Origin: Linanthus parryae
Taxonomy: Eukaryota; Streptophyta; Magnoliopsida; Ericales; Polemoniaceae
Reading direction: 5' to 3'
NCBI GenBank assembly: GCA_023055425.1
Contig: JALGPY010000035.1
Span: forward strand, 62,001 to 126,000
Length of the DNA: 64,000 nt
Part shown: one piece after another, positions 1-11,262 of the stretch
How the letters are laid out: each line of letters opens with the position of its first letter
How positions within the stretch are numbered: the first letter of the stretch is position 1
The notes under the pieces: generated by a model
What the model saw: only the letters and a program-made list of their open reading frames with translations
The model's database searches: none
Told to the model about the DNA's origin: nothing
Position numbers and translations under genes: made by a program

Positions 1-1340
1 GTGACGACTCTCAAATCCGAATCCTCCAGGACCCATGGATCTAAAGGCTTTTAAATTTTATTCCACTTGCTACCTCAAATCAAGCTTGGAACACCACAAT
101 TGCAGATTTCATTACACCCACTCGTGAGTGGGATTTGGAGCGCATCAAGCAGCATGGAATGGAGATTGATTTGGATGAAATTGTGAAGGTTCCTATACCA
201 CTAGTTCCCACTGGAGACTCTCTGATATGGCACTTCACGAATTCTGGCAACTATTCGGTGGCGTCGTCTTACGAGAAGATTCGGCTGGAAAAAATGATGG
301 CCCGAGCGAACGGACAAGGTTCATCTAACGTACTGCGAAAAAATGGCTCAACTTGCTCTGGAAAACAAAAGTCCAACCTCGGATGATTTATACAGTTTGG
401 AGAGCGTCTCAGAACTCGCTAGATACAAGAGATAAAGTGATGAAGTTCAATACCGAGGTTAATCCCAGCTGCCCTCTTTTCAAAAATGGTGACGAATCAG
501 CTACCCACTTATTCATGGAGTTCAATTTTTCTAGTCATTTGGAAAAAACTTTTTGGAGCTGATTTCTTAGCCCAGAGAAGAGAAACATAGTTTCTTGGAT
601 TCTTGCTGTTTTAACAATCTTAGTGGCAAAGATCGCGAGAAGTTTTGCACTACAATTTGGAGTATTTGGAGGAATCTAAACTCAGCTATCTTCCAAGGAA
701 TTGTGAAGAACACGAAGGAGGTACTACATGACATTGAGGTGAATACTTCTCTCGGGACCGAGCCTCATCAGCGGGCAACCGGAGATCATGGCGGAGATGT
801 GTCTCCGGCAGAGTGTTGGTGTTCTCCAGGTGAAGGTTCCTACAAAATCAACTCGGACGGTGCATGCTTACCCACCGACGGCAAAAGCAGCGGGCGGTGC
901 TGTTATTTACGACTCCCGCGGTAAGTTCTTAGCCGGATTGGCGAAGCCCCTTTTCACTGCTAATTCAGCCAAAGAAGCTTAGTGTATTGCAGTCCGGGAA
1001 GGGCTCCGACTTGCAGCGAATTCTCAGCTAAGAGTCGTGGAGGTGGAGACTCAATAACCGGCATAGCATTGCGAATTTTTGTTCTGAGTTCGGTGACATT
1101 ATTTGTGAAATCTGACTGCTCACTACCAGATTTCAGAGGGTCTCATTTGTATATGCAAGGCGAAACTCCAATGATGTTGCTCACGCGCTGACAAAATTTC
1201 ATCGGAGTTGTTCAAACAAGCATATTTGCCTTGATGTTAACCCTATATGGGTCAGTAAAATTCTTCTTAATGATGTAAGGGGGTTACCCAACCTCATTAT
1301 TTATGATTAATAAGAAACATTTATTTCTCCTAAAAAAACA
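1..1340 (+). mobile_element. 3' end of a degenerate L1-type LINE (zinc-binding RT tail plus RNase H)
   Basis: Frame fragments translate to the C-terminal part of a plant L1-type LINE polyprotein. Positions 60-390 resemble the region before the zinc-binding RT tail (typical W...G.YSV motif). Positions 353-560 keep a CPLF...HLF remnant of the zf-RVT domain. Positions 820-1050 match a plant RNase H (RVT_3) domain with an NSDGA start motif and a later VREGLRLAA stretch. The reading frame shifts at least twice and has stops, so it is dead. A short A-run near 1333-1339 may be the LINE tail. The element is cut by the window start. Domain assignment is by motif only. Confidence 0.75.
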
Positions 1341-2118
1341 GATGCGTAGTATTCAATTACTTGACTTTAGAGCTCTTTAAATCTTGTTAAATAGATCAAG
1401 TTGGTGATCCATAATTCCAACTCACACCAAACAGATTGCGATTCTCAGTTAAGTTGGATTTTCTTCGCAGAATATTTTCAGTTGATTATTGAGATTTTCG
1501 GCTGGTACCAAAAAATGCCCTAAATTCAGGAAGTGAAAAACACATCCTTAGTATCCATGGGAAATTCAGCCAACCACTCAATTTGCTACGAAAGTATTTA
1601 TATGTTTTTTTCTGGAATGTCCTGGTTTAACTTTTCAATCGGTAACTAGGTCATTTTGACTCGGTGATTTAGATAGTCAAAACGATATGACTTTTTGTAA
1701 ATTTTACTATGTTGTTTACTCCACAATATCATGCAGAGATTACCAAATTCATATATCATTTTTTAACCAAATCATCAGATTAATAATGTGTTCTAGTTAA
1801 TAGTGACTGAAAAGTGAAGTTGACTCTTCTTATATTTCCATGAATTAAATGACTAAGAATTCATTTTGTGGCATCAAGTATATACGGATCCAGGGCCACT
1901 CACTTCCAAATCCTATCCTCCACCTGTTTGCCCTCAACACACCATTTCCTCGCCTCAGACCTAGACAACACAATGGAGAAAATTGAACTCAAACGCAAAT
2001 CTAGCAAAGAGACAAGTCATGTTTCAGTAGATTTCAGAGAGAGAACTGCCACAAATTTCACCAGCCCACTTCAAGTTATGTAGCAGCTACAGTCAATCAT
2101 TGAAAAGAAGGAAGAGGA
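1341..2118. other. Upstream region of the GNAT gene
   Basis: AT-rich sequence between the LINE remnant and the GNAT start codon. No ORF with recognisable homology is seen. The last 250 bases are less AT-rich and probably hold the 5' UTR. No promoter element can be called with confidence. Confidence 0.4.
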
Positions 2119-4673
2119 ATGGCTCACATTCAATCAAAATGTTCCAATGCCCTCCCCAAATCAATCCACAAACAGGTACAATCAAGCAGTACTAGATATA
2201 AAGTGACCAATTTGGTTGATTTCAGAAAGAGCAACTCTAAGATTGTTGCCATGGGGAGAAGAGAGAAGCAGAAGAGTGCAGAGAGAAATAAGGGATTTAG
2301 AGTACTGTGCTCAACCTCACCCACAAATGGGATACTGGGTACCAAGATTGATCAGCAAATGAGTGGAGAGGGAAAAGACCAATTTGGGTATGTGTTGAGG
2401 GAGTTTGGGTGGAAGGTAAGGAGAATGGCTGAGGACAAAAGTGAGATGAGAAAAGTTGCTCAGATTCAAGCTGAAGCATTTCATCAACCTATGCTCCTCT
2501 TCAATGATCTCTTCTTGGAGTCCTTCAAGGTTCTTGATTATTTTTTTATTTTATTCCCCTTCAAATCTAAATATGTGATTTTGACAATGTGGTGTTTGTT
2601 TTCTTGTCATACAGGCAGAGGTACTAGCAGGGCTTCTTTACAGGCTCCGGAACTCGGCCCCCGATAGGTAATTTCGCCTCTCTACAGTTTCTGGTTTTCT
2701 TAATTTGATCAGCTACTTGATTATCATGTTTTATGGGGGGGGGGGGGGGGGGTATATAAGGATGTGATGTGTTGATAATAAAGATAAGAGCAACAATGAA
2801 ATCACTATGTAAGAATGGCAATGTGATTCAGTGATTGTGAGCTAGTTAATAGACAGTAGACAGCCCTAATTTTGGCATTAGAGTCGGTGTATTTCTTGGA
2901 TTATGAAGTTTAGATTTTTATGTAACATCAGTGCTCACCAATTCAAATGATTGAACCGTATCTGGTTCTGACTCCACATTTGTGTCTCCATCCAATCTTT
3001 TTCTGGATTGTTAATTCCTACTATTTCTTAATTCGTTACCTGAAAAACCAAGTGTTATTTTCCAGTGATCATACAAGAAAAGCACTATCTACCTATCTGG
3101 TTAACTCTACTGCACCCTGCAGGGGCTATTACACCTTCATAAAGCTGTTACTCAGTTTATGAACAAAATACCCCTCAGCAGCGAGTGCCACTCATATCCG
3201 GTATCCCAGACAAGATTCACAAAGTGTGTGCTTTCTTATGCACATCAATAAGTCACTGCAGATATTTGAACTCACGATAACTCATCCAGATAAGAGACAT
3301 CCAAGCCACAAATGTAGGCCTCCTACTGCTTGCTACAATCACATTCCAGAAAGAATTAGTCTCAAGTAAGAGAAATGGGGCAACAATCGGGATTTACAAC
3401 GCATGGAAAAGCATTTTTATTCTGTGAAAACCATGGGTTGGGTCCTTGGGGGTGGTTCTAAACATTCTGAACACTTACATGCCCATCAGTTTCAGCAAAG
3501 GAAGAGTGTAGAGAAAAGGACCAGAAGTCATGACTGCTTATATACGTAGCTGAATCTGTGGAAATATAATTATACGACTAACCAACTCAACTCAGAAAAA
3601 AATGAGGATTGCTCCTTGTATTGATACTATTAATACTTGAGGCATGTTCAGATATGCCAGTTAAATGAAGTTTAATCATTTACATTTGATCATTTATCTC
3701 GAATAGAAATTAGATTTGGAAAATATGCAATTGGGGTGTGCAAGCAAGGGTAGTATAATTACAGTTTCATGGTTTTAGATGTTTTATTTATTGTAATATG
3801 GACATTATAGTTATACCCCTTGATTGGATTGGATGTATCTTGGAACTTTTTCGTGCTACTTACTTCTGACAAACCAAAGAAATGTCGGAAACCATGCAGG
3901 GATCAGATATTGCCACGACTTCCTAACAATGTTTCACATAGTCTCTCTTCAGTATAAATAAATTGGATGTATCAAAAGAATTTTAATAAGATTGTTACTG
4001 ACATACGTCCAACTCAAAATCAATTAGTACTCCATTTACAGCAAGCCAACTACAGATATGGATATGGATATGGTGAAGTTCCACCATGTATCCAAACTGG
4101 TTACTGAATTCTAACTCGGGAAATAATAATGCCTGATTGCTGATTGATGTTTCAATAGGTATGCATGTTTGGTTGCTGAGGCTGACACCGACGACGATGC
4201 AGAACTGGTTCAGGTGGAGCTTGTAGGAGTTGTAGATATCACTGTCCAGAGAGATGAAAGCGCGCTTCGACATCTCTTTGGAGCAGAGGAATATCTGTAC
4301 GTGTCCGGGATAGCTGTCTCAACCAATTTCAGGTAACACCCTTGTTTCTTATTTCCTTTCAAAATCTGTATTATTTTTAAACGAAATATTCTCAGCGTTA
4401 CTTGAAGGCAGCTTTAATTATGTGAAATAACTTCATTTTTTTTATGATTTCAACAGGAGAAGGAAAGTAGCCACTGCATTGCTGAAAGCTTGTGACATGG
4501 TCTCTGGCATTTGGGGGTTTGAATATCTAGTCCTGAGGGCGTACGAAGATGACTATGGAGCACTCAATTTGTACAGAAATGCAGGATATATTGTCGTCTC
4601 TGCAGATCCTCCATGGACGACTTCTTGGATAGGAAGAAAGCGTCGTGTTCTTATGATTAAAAAAGTTGATTAA
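2119..4673 (+). CDS. GNAT-family N-acetyltransferase, probably plastid-targeted (4 exons)
   Basis: Exons are 2119-2529, 2615-2667, 4159-4332 and 4457-4673, all with GT-AG introns, giving 855 nt or 284 residues. The first ~75 residues are basic and Ser-rich with few acids, as in a chloroplast transit peptide. The GNAT fold follows: beta strands at about residues 200-212 (VSGIAVSTNF), then the acetyl-CoA loop RRRKVA (R213-A218) leading into ATALL. The C-terminal half holds YEDDYGALNLYRNAGY, a standard GNAT alpha4-beta7 segment, and a basic end. Plant plastid GNATs acetylate protein N-termini and lysines; that role here is inferred from family and N-terminus. The conserved Gly of the R-x-x-G-x-A loop is Lys216. 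Intron 2 is 1491 bp; introns 1 and 3 are short. The ATG at 2119 is the first in frame with the full product. It is most like the group holding Arabidopsis GNAT6/GNAT7; the exact orthologue is not certain. Confidence 0.88.
2735..2752 (+). repeat. G18 homopolymer in GNAT intron 2
   Basis: Eighteen consecutive G on the coding strand, 67 bases after the intron 2 donor. It is intronic and could form a G-quadruplex in RNA or cause sequencing length error. Confidence 0.9.
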
Positions 4674-4973
4674 TTCTTGCTTAGTGTATATTGTTTCTCT
4701 TAATCCATGTACATGTGACAGCATTTTATAGCAAGTGAGTAGACGTATTTCAAATCATCAAAATCACGTAATCAGAAACATCATGATATATAGCAGATGA
4801 ATGCCGTCTGGGAAATTAGCTTTATCTTCCCAGTTAGTACAGTTTTTTCAGCATTTTCCATAGTATATCGTCATCTCATACTACCTCCGTCTCCTTACTT
4901 TCTTCTTGTTACTGGCAAATGACTCTGTTGCACTTGATAGAGGTAATAACTACAAAAAGTGCCTAAATGTAAG
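4674..4973. other. 3' flank of GNAT gene
   Basis: AT-rich sequence after the stop codon, expected to contain the 3' UTR and polyadenylation site. It ends at the target duplication of the next element (GTTTG, 4974-4978). No gene is seen. Confidence 0.5.
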
Positions 4974-4978
4974 GTTTG

Positions 4979-5161
4979 TGTTGTAAAACGAGATTTTGTG
5001 AGAGAGACAGAATAAGAGAGACAAACAATGCAGGGAAAATAGTGTAGAGATGTGTATTATTCTTCAACCGTAAGCCTCTTTATATAGGCATTAGGGTGGG
5101 CTAATGGGCTTACAACATGTGGTGGATATTCACCAATAAACTAGCCCAATATTACATAACA
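4979..5161 (-). repeat. 3' LTR of the ORF-less element
   Basis: 183-bp LTR, TG...CA on both strands' reading. It matches 10929-11132 with about four substitutions and lacks a 21-bp segment present there. The polypurine tract follows directly at 5162-5171 (plus-strand coordinates). Confidence 0.9.
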
Positions 5162-5191
5162 CTCCCCCTTGAATATTCACCATAAGGATGC

Positions 5192-5520
5192 CTCGTTAAA
5201 ACCTTGTCAAGAAAAACCCAGCGGGACAAAATCTCTGACGAAGGAAAAAGAGTACATCGGTGCTTGAAAACTTGTATCGTCTTGCCTCGTTAAAACCTTA
5301 CCAAGTAAAATCCAGTGGGACAAAAACTTGGCTAAGGAAAAAGAGTACAGACCTAAATAAACATTCTCCTTGTCATATTGAATCTTCTAGATTCTTTGCT
5401 CACTTTCATTGATGATGACATTCTTCGGGAATTCACATTGGCTGCTTGCATCATTAAAAACCTTGCTAGGAAAAACCCTGTGGGAAAAAAACCTCAGCGA
5501 AGGAAAAGAGTACAGCGCCT
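5192..5520 (-). repeat. Three imperfect copies of a copia-type 3' tail motif
   Basis: Copies begin near 5192, 5284 and 5446. Each reads CCTCGTTAAAACCTT (or a variant), an A-rich CCAGYGGGACAAAA block and AAGGAAAAAGAGTAC. On the element's own strand they lie just upstream of the polypurine tract. I recognise this as a sequence common in the 3' untranslated region of one group of plant copia elements, so it is the best family marker in this element. Confidence 0.75.
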
Positions 5521-5847
5521 CATCGTTTCAGGATTGAACCTTGAAACTCCCCATCTTCATAGCATCAATTAATATATCTCCATTACACTTTCTTCAATGC
5601 TTTCTTTGAAGTATACCATCACAAGTCATTGGGGCTTAGGACCTGTAATATAAATTCACGGCAAAAACAAAATCTAGCAATAGACATAAAAACACATCCA
5701 AATAAATGATGCAATACTACATGATCATGTATAAATAGTAAACAAAACTATTATCAATAGTTAACATGTCATGCAATTGTATGTCATGTGATATCAATAA
5801 ATGACAAAATACATATGCCTTAGACTACTCGCGAGTGTACACTTTCG

Positions 5848-8800
5848 GTTGCTTCAGGCAACTAGATATCTTTCATGGGTATCAATCTCCATGATTTTCA
5901 CATAAAATGATTCGTACGATCATTTGGTGTAACTAGTTACTTTTATATTCGGAGTCTTCTAGACTAAACGAAATATCACAATCACTCTTAACAAAAAGAG
6001 GAATTGTGGGTTATAACTACAAATATAACCGTGAGAAATATTGATGTCATTTAGGCATCACTTGCACAACCGCATATTTCTCTTTCAATAGTCTCACGCA
6101 TTCAACCATTAGGGTGCGGACATTTGAATATGTTGTTCTATATGAACATGGATGCTACGGGCATCTAAAGTAATTCAAAATACTTCTCAAATATGCTCTA
6201 TGCATTAGCTGCAGGGCTCGTGTATATTTACACAAACTAATTCAATATGGACATTGATGCTTCAAGCATCACAAGTACTCTAGGTACTTATAATTATACT
6301 CCATGCATTGATAAATCCGCAGAGTTTGTATCCTCTTGTCCATGTATTCTTTGACTTTTGTCATGGCCGAATATTTTAAGTCAACTTCATCCACTTCAGG
6401 TGGTAAATAGAAATTATATATGATTTCAAGCGCTTTTTCAATAAAAGTATCATCAACCATAAGATCGTGAGATTAATCTCAAATTAGGTACCTTAGCTTC
6501 ATCAAGAGCTTCATGCCTCTTCAATGGCTATTTGTTTTCCAACGTTGGCTTTGATCTAATGTTGATGATATCACTTTCTTTCTCATAAATCAAGAGAATT
6601 TGTCATATCTTGTGTTCTCAATTTGGGACTTTAAATTGCACAAGATTTGGATGCTTTCTAAATCTTCTTTTGGAAGATCATAATATTTGAACAAGCAATC
6701 CGTACATGCTACTACCATGTGATTTCAAGTCAAATACTCGTTAATCAATTAGACTTCAGTCTGTAATGGAACTTCTAACTTTACACCAGTAAAGCTGGAT
6801 GTAAATGAGATAAAAATAAAGTTCACGTCATGCAATATGGTCTATCTCCCCTTCATGACGTGAAACTCATGACAGTAATAACTTCACAATTTATGCTTCT
6901 TGCATAAAAAAAATCCAAGCAGACATTAAAGTCATGTCATGCAATTTATCTCTCTATGACATGATATGTCACAGTCCCAATTTTCATATTCTCATAAACT
7001 CAAGTCACTACTACCATGAGACGAGTTATTATTCATTGAGAAATTTTTTATGCCTCGAACTTCCTTCAAGGAAATCTAATGAGCTAATTTGGTCGTTCTC
7101 TCAGGGGAACGTAATAGGTAATCCTGCTGGGATTAGTATCAATCGATAAAGCTCTCAAAATTTGGATCATTAAATCCTCCATCAAGCATAAATGCTTATA
7201 AAAAAAATCTCTTTGGGAGGCTTCATATAATATTTAGATATTACTATATGATTTATGATTTCCAAACCACTGCAGGGGTTAATTGATATAGTTCAATATT
7301 TTTTAGAGATTTTTAAGGACTATATCTATCCATAACCATAACTTAAATGACATTCACTTCTGGGAATGTGGGTCAAATTGGTTGGATATTTTGAGAGACT
7401 ATACGTCATTAAAAAAATATTCATCATAATAGCAATATAACATCAAAAGCACTTCAGGGGCTTGATTGTAATTTTGAATATTTTCTTCCCCAATGATACA
7501 AAAACAAAACGCATCAACTAGGCGTTGGTTTGGCGATATAACCCATCAAGCCATATTTGTTCCCTCAAAATGATCTCTTCGTAGAGAATGTCCTTTTTCT
7601 CTAAATAATTTAAATTTAATTCATGACGTCATTGCTCTAAATCTTTTAAGGAGCTAGAAGCTTATCATATAACCCAATAAATAATGATCCAGAATGCAAT
7701 GAAGTTCATAGGGGGATGCTCTTTTTACAACTATTGATGCATTTATTTTCTCCCCCTGTTTTTATGCAGTCTTTCTCTTCCGGAGAAATCATAAAGATGC
7801 ACTTCAATATATGACAATGGACGTGCATATCATTGCAACTAAGTCCATGACTGCACCGATTATTGTGACACCATAGATTGGTTCACTTCAGGGAATGCGT
7901 CACTAAAGACAAATGTTGTAGAGCAGGCATTTGCTTCTGGAAAATGCTCTACAGTCCATTTCTCAACATGGGACCAACTTATCGTAATGTTGATCATTAA
8001 ATCTTTCGCATTACTCTACAGGAGTGTCCATTTGATAATACGATATATCTTTTAGATATAATAATATGCTATAACTCTTGGGCATAACATGTATTTCACA
8101 ACTTCTGGCATGAAATACCGCATATATCAATCTCAACTGCTTTTAGAGTCTATCATTCAATGATAGGATACTCATATCATGGAGATGCCATATTTAAAAA
8201 TCATCTTCAAAGAGGATGACTCATCTTTGCGATTATGAAAACAACAAGCTCATATTCATCCATTCATAATCGCTCGAGTCTTTCATATGAGTGGCTTATG
8301 GCAACAGAATGAGTTGTACTTCTGGTACACTGTTAGGATCTGGCCTTTTACAGCAGTGTTTATTTTCTTAATTGAACTTCAAGTTCAATGGATCTAAGAA
8401 AATATCCTTTCAACTCTATCAAAATTTTATGACTTCGGGTCATAAAATACCTCATGACTGCATGATATGAGTCATTAAATATGTCAAAAAAAAAATAAAA
8501 TGGACTAAGAACTTCTGGAGGTTCTTTCTACAAAATAAAAATATTCTTCCCGAGTTTAATCTCTTTTAGAGATTTTCACACTCATAACCATGACCGCCTC
8601 TATAGTCACGTGAATTTCGACCGGATATAACAAAGTGATTCGCTTCTGGGAATGCACTACCATTCACTTATGAGAATGGGGTCGAATTAATCGGTCATGA
8701 ACAATGACAATAGTTTAAATCAAGCATTAATATTTGATGATATGTCATAACTTTAAGTTATTGACAATTGTAACTTTCTTTCACAACTTATGGTGTGAAA

Positions 8801-10260
8801 AATGTATTTGCCGCTAGCAATATCAATTGCTTTTTATACTTGTCATTGTATGGTATACAAGTCTCTTCAGGATATCTTTGTTTCCTTCCTTTAAAATAAA
8901 ACCAATAAAGGAGAATAAGAATAAAACTCCAAAAAATGTAAATTAGTAGGAAAAAAATAGGCAATCGAAACTTCTGGTTCGATGAGTTTAGATTCTCTAT
9001 TCATGGAGATCTTTTGACATAACTTTATAACATCGTGTTATAGTTTCTTCATGCTTTTTAATAACTTCTGGTATGAAAACGATTTTACTCGCATGCAAAT
9101 AGCGTATGTCCAGTAAATAACCATGCACTAAGAACATCTTCTGGATGCTCTTCAGGGGGATTAATCAATTATCAAATTTGTATATATCTCTTTAGGAGAA
9201 GTGTCATAACTACAGGTTATGATCAATACATCATGTAATTCGTAACTCCAAGTACGATACAAACTTATGCCCCTTATGTCCAGTATAAGCAATGGACTTA
9301 AAATCTCTTCTAGAGATTTACTTTGATCAATAATCCATAAAGATCAAGAGAGAACCCAAAAAAAAATTACGTAAAAGTAAAATGAAAGAAAAAGAACGGA
9401 ACACGACCTCTTCAGGAGGGTGGATCATTATTTGAATTGTAGCAATCTCTGTAGGGGATTACTATTTATAATATTTCATAACTTCAGGTTATGAAATTCA
9501 TAACTACGGGTTATGAGTGATTTCATGTAATTTAGTACTTCCAGAACAAACTACATGGCTATACATGAATGTCTGTAGCCTTTACGAAAACTCTTCCGGA
9601 GTTTGTTGTTGATCCATAATAAGTATTAAAAAGAAATAAAAAAAAATTGCATAAAAGTAACATAATTAAAGAACGCATAACGCTACCTCTTCAGGCGGCT
9701 TTGATAGTAACAAGCGTTTTAGGCGTTTTAGGCGTTTTAGACATATCTTCTAGAGATCAATTAATAATTACTTATGACTTCAGGTCATTGAGATTGTCGT
9801 AACTTCAGGTTACGATCAAAAATTTCACGAGTTCCATAACTTCGTGTATAAGAAACATAACTTTTGTGAGCGTATAGCTCGAACCAAATCTTCAATCATG
9901 CGTGAATGCCTGCCCATGAGGTTTAAATAATAACAGAATCAATATCTCTTCTGGAGATCTAGTCGTATGTTATGACTTCAATTCATAAAAAAAATTGTGT
10001 CGCAACTTCAGGTTACGAAGGAATTTTCTTGTTCCATAACTTCAGGTATGGAAAAAATTTGTTCAATTTATAATTTACAGACCTCTCCTGGAGATCTACT
10101 ACGACTTCATGTCATAAAAAAAATTACATCATAACCTCTGGTTACGATCAAAACTCCGTGTAATTCACAACTTCAAGTGCGAAAACATAACCTCTTTTCT
10201 TTTACATGCTTGTCAATATCATTAAACCAAATAATGGGCATGAGTTGTCTCTTCTGGAGA
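5848..10260 (-). repeat. Array of short hairpins with varied stems and a shared TTCWGG-type loop
   Basis: More than 20 imperfect palindromes of 15-25 bases lie across 4.4 kb. Examples (left arm / right arm): GTTGC 5848-5852 / GCAAC 5858-5862; GATGC 6151-6155 / GCATC 6161-6165; TGATGC 6255-6260 / GCATCA 6266-6271; ACATTC 7350-7355 / GAATGT 7364-7369; TATTTCA 8092-8098 / TGAAATA 8111-8117; ATTTTATGAC 8424-8433 / GTCATAAAAT 8439-8448; TTTCACA 8779-8785 / TGTGAAA 8794-8800; AAATCTC 9301-9307 / GAGATTT 9313-9319; ATTTCATAAC 9473-9482 / GTTATGAAAT 9488-9497; TCGTAAC 9797-9803 / GTTACGA 9809-9815; TTCCATA 10032-10038 / TATGGAA 10047-10053. The loop is mostly TTCAG, TTCTG, TTCGG or (ac)TTCWGG. Stems change in a compensating way while loops stay alike. 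Confidence 0.8.
9711..9741. repeat. Three tandem copies of an 11-base GCGTTTTAG motif
   Basis: The unit GCGTTTTAG with a two-base linker occurs three times in a row inside the hairpin-rich region. Replication slippage is the simple explanation. Confidence 0.75.
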
Positions 10261-10907
10261 TCTAACTTTCCTCATAACTGACAAACTATATGTAATTGTT
10301 GTGCAGTCACTATTAAACTAAAAGAATAAAAAAAAAAAAAAAACAAGGATGAAACCATTGGTTGCAATTGTTTTAACCTGAATGCTCAAGGTGCGTAGCA
10401 TTAAAAATAGAATGAAGAAGCTAATAGGCTTCCTGTCAATAATGAAATTCACAATACAAGATATTGTAGTATGCAATTAGTCTAATTCAGCAACGTTGCA
10501 AACTTGCAAGCCTAAAAGTATCAACATTAAAGACAAAACAGTAAAAAGTTGGAGCTTATTGCCAAAGTACTTTGCAAAACAGGAGGGTTTTGCTAGTGCT
10601 ACAAACCAAAACCCTAATTAAAGTCTGAAACAATTATTCTTCGTTTGTTTATTTCTTTAACCGGTAGTATAAAAATATTGAGACATTAAATAAAGCAAAT
10701 ACTCTATGAAAAAGATTTAGTGCCTGTAGCCGACGGCAACTCTTGTAGACAGTGAACAAATCCAAACACATATTAATATACTAGAGATGAATAAAATAAT
10801 GTAATTTTATGAGTACTGACCGCAGAACAACTAGTTTTTTCTTGAGAGGATTCATGCTTCAAAAGGGAAACAAACTTCGTGTTCATGATCTTTGAGCAGC
10901 TCTAGGG

Positions 10908-10928
10908 AGCAGTGTCGTGCTGATAACG
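10908..10928 (-). other. Primer-binding-site-like sequence of the ORF-less element
   Basis: Reading from the inner end of the 5' LTR on the minus strand the sequence is CGTTATCAGCACGACACTGC. It shares TATCAG with the usual initiator-Met site (TGGTATCAGAGC) seen in the two other LTR elements here, but differs on both sides. It may use another tRNA or an internal tRNA position. Confidence 0.5.
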
Positions 10929-11132
10929 TGTTGTAAAACGAGATTTTGTGAGAGAGACAGAATAAGAGAGACAAACAATGCAGGGAAAATATTGTAGAGA
11001 TGTGTATTATTCTCCAACCCTAAGCCTCCTTATATAGGCATTAGGGTGGGCTAATGGGCTAATAACAATGTACAATGGGCTTACAACATGTGGTGGATAT
11101 TCACCAATAAACTAGCCCAATATTACATAACA
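10929..11132 (-). repeat. 5' LTR of the ORF-less element
   Basis: 204-bp LTR matching 4979-5161. It carries an extra 21 bases between two copies of AATGGGCT, consistent with a microhomology deletion in the other copy or a slippage gain here. Confidence 0.9.
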
Positions 11133-11137
11133 GTTTG

Positions 11138-11262
11138 GAGAATGTCAATCATATTTACATTGATCAAGTTGAGTATAAATACACTAGGGCTATCGACATT
11201 AAGTGACAAAATACATCGCATCTACAAGTTAGACTAGGAAACATGATATATGTAAATCAGGA
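11138..11262. other. Possible copia LTR remnant
   Basis: AT-rich sequence on the far side of the LTR element, following the end of a minus-strand copia RNase H. By position it could be the 3' LTR of that copia copy, with the ORF-less element inserted into it. No paired LTR is seen. Confidence 0.3.

Larger units (their letters stand above)
4979..11132 (-). mobile_element. Complete ORF-less LTR retrotransposon (LARD-like), minus strand
   Basis: Two direct repeats of about 0.2 kb with TG...CA ends (4979-5161 and 10929-11132) bound a 5.8-kb interior. The whole is flanked by an exact 5-bp duplication GTTTG (4974-4978 and 11133-11137), which proves retroviral-type integration. Orientation is minus: the purine tract CAAGGGGGAG (complement of 5162-5171) abuts the left LTR, and a primer-site-like CGTTATCAGCACG (complement of 10916-10928) abuts the right one. 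LTRs differ by about four substitutions plus a 21-bp indel, so the copy is fairly young, yet the interior has no ORF longer than ~70 codons and no gag or pol homology. It is therefore non-autonomous by nature rather than by decay. The 3' tail repeats resemble those of plant copia elements, so a copia helper is the likely source of proteins. Confidence 0.88.

Noticed and set aside
1868..2083. Small ORF upstream of GNAT
   Set aside because: Has a non-ATG start, lies in the likely 5' UTR and shows no domain.
4878..4900. Stowaway-like end CTACCTCCGTCTCC next to the ORF-less element
   Set aside because: The sequence resembles a Stowaway MITE terminus, but no inverted partner or TA duplication was found on either side of the LTR element.
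5848..10260. CRISPR-like reading of the hairpin array
   Set aside because: Units are not regularly spaced, have no constant direct repeat and lie in a plant retroelement.
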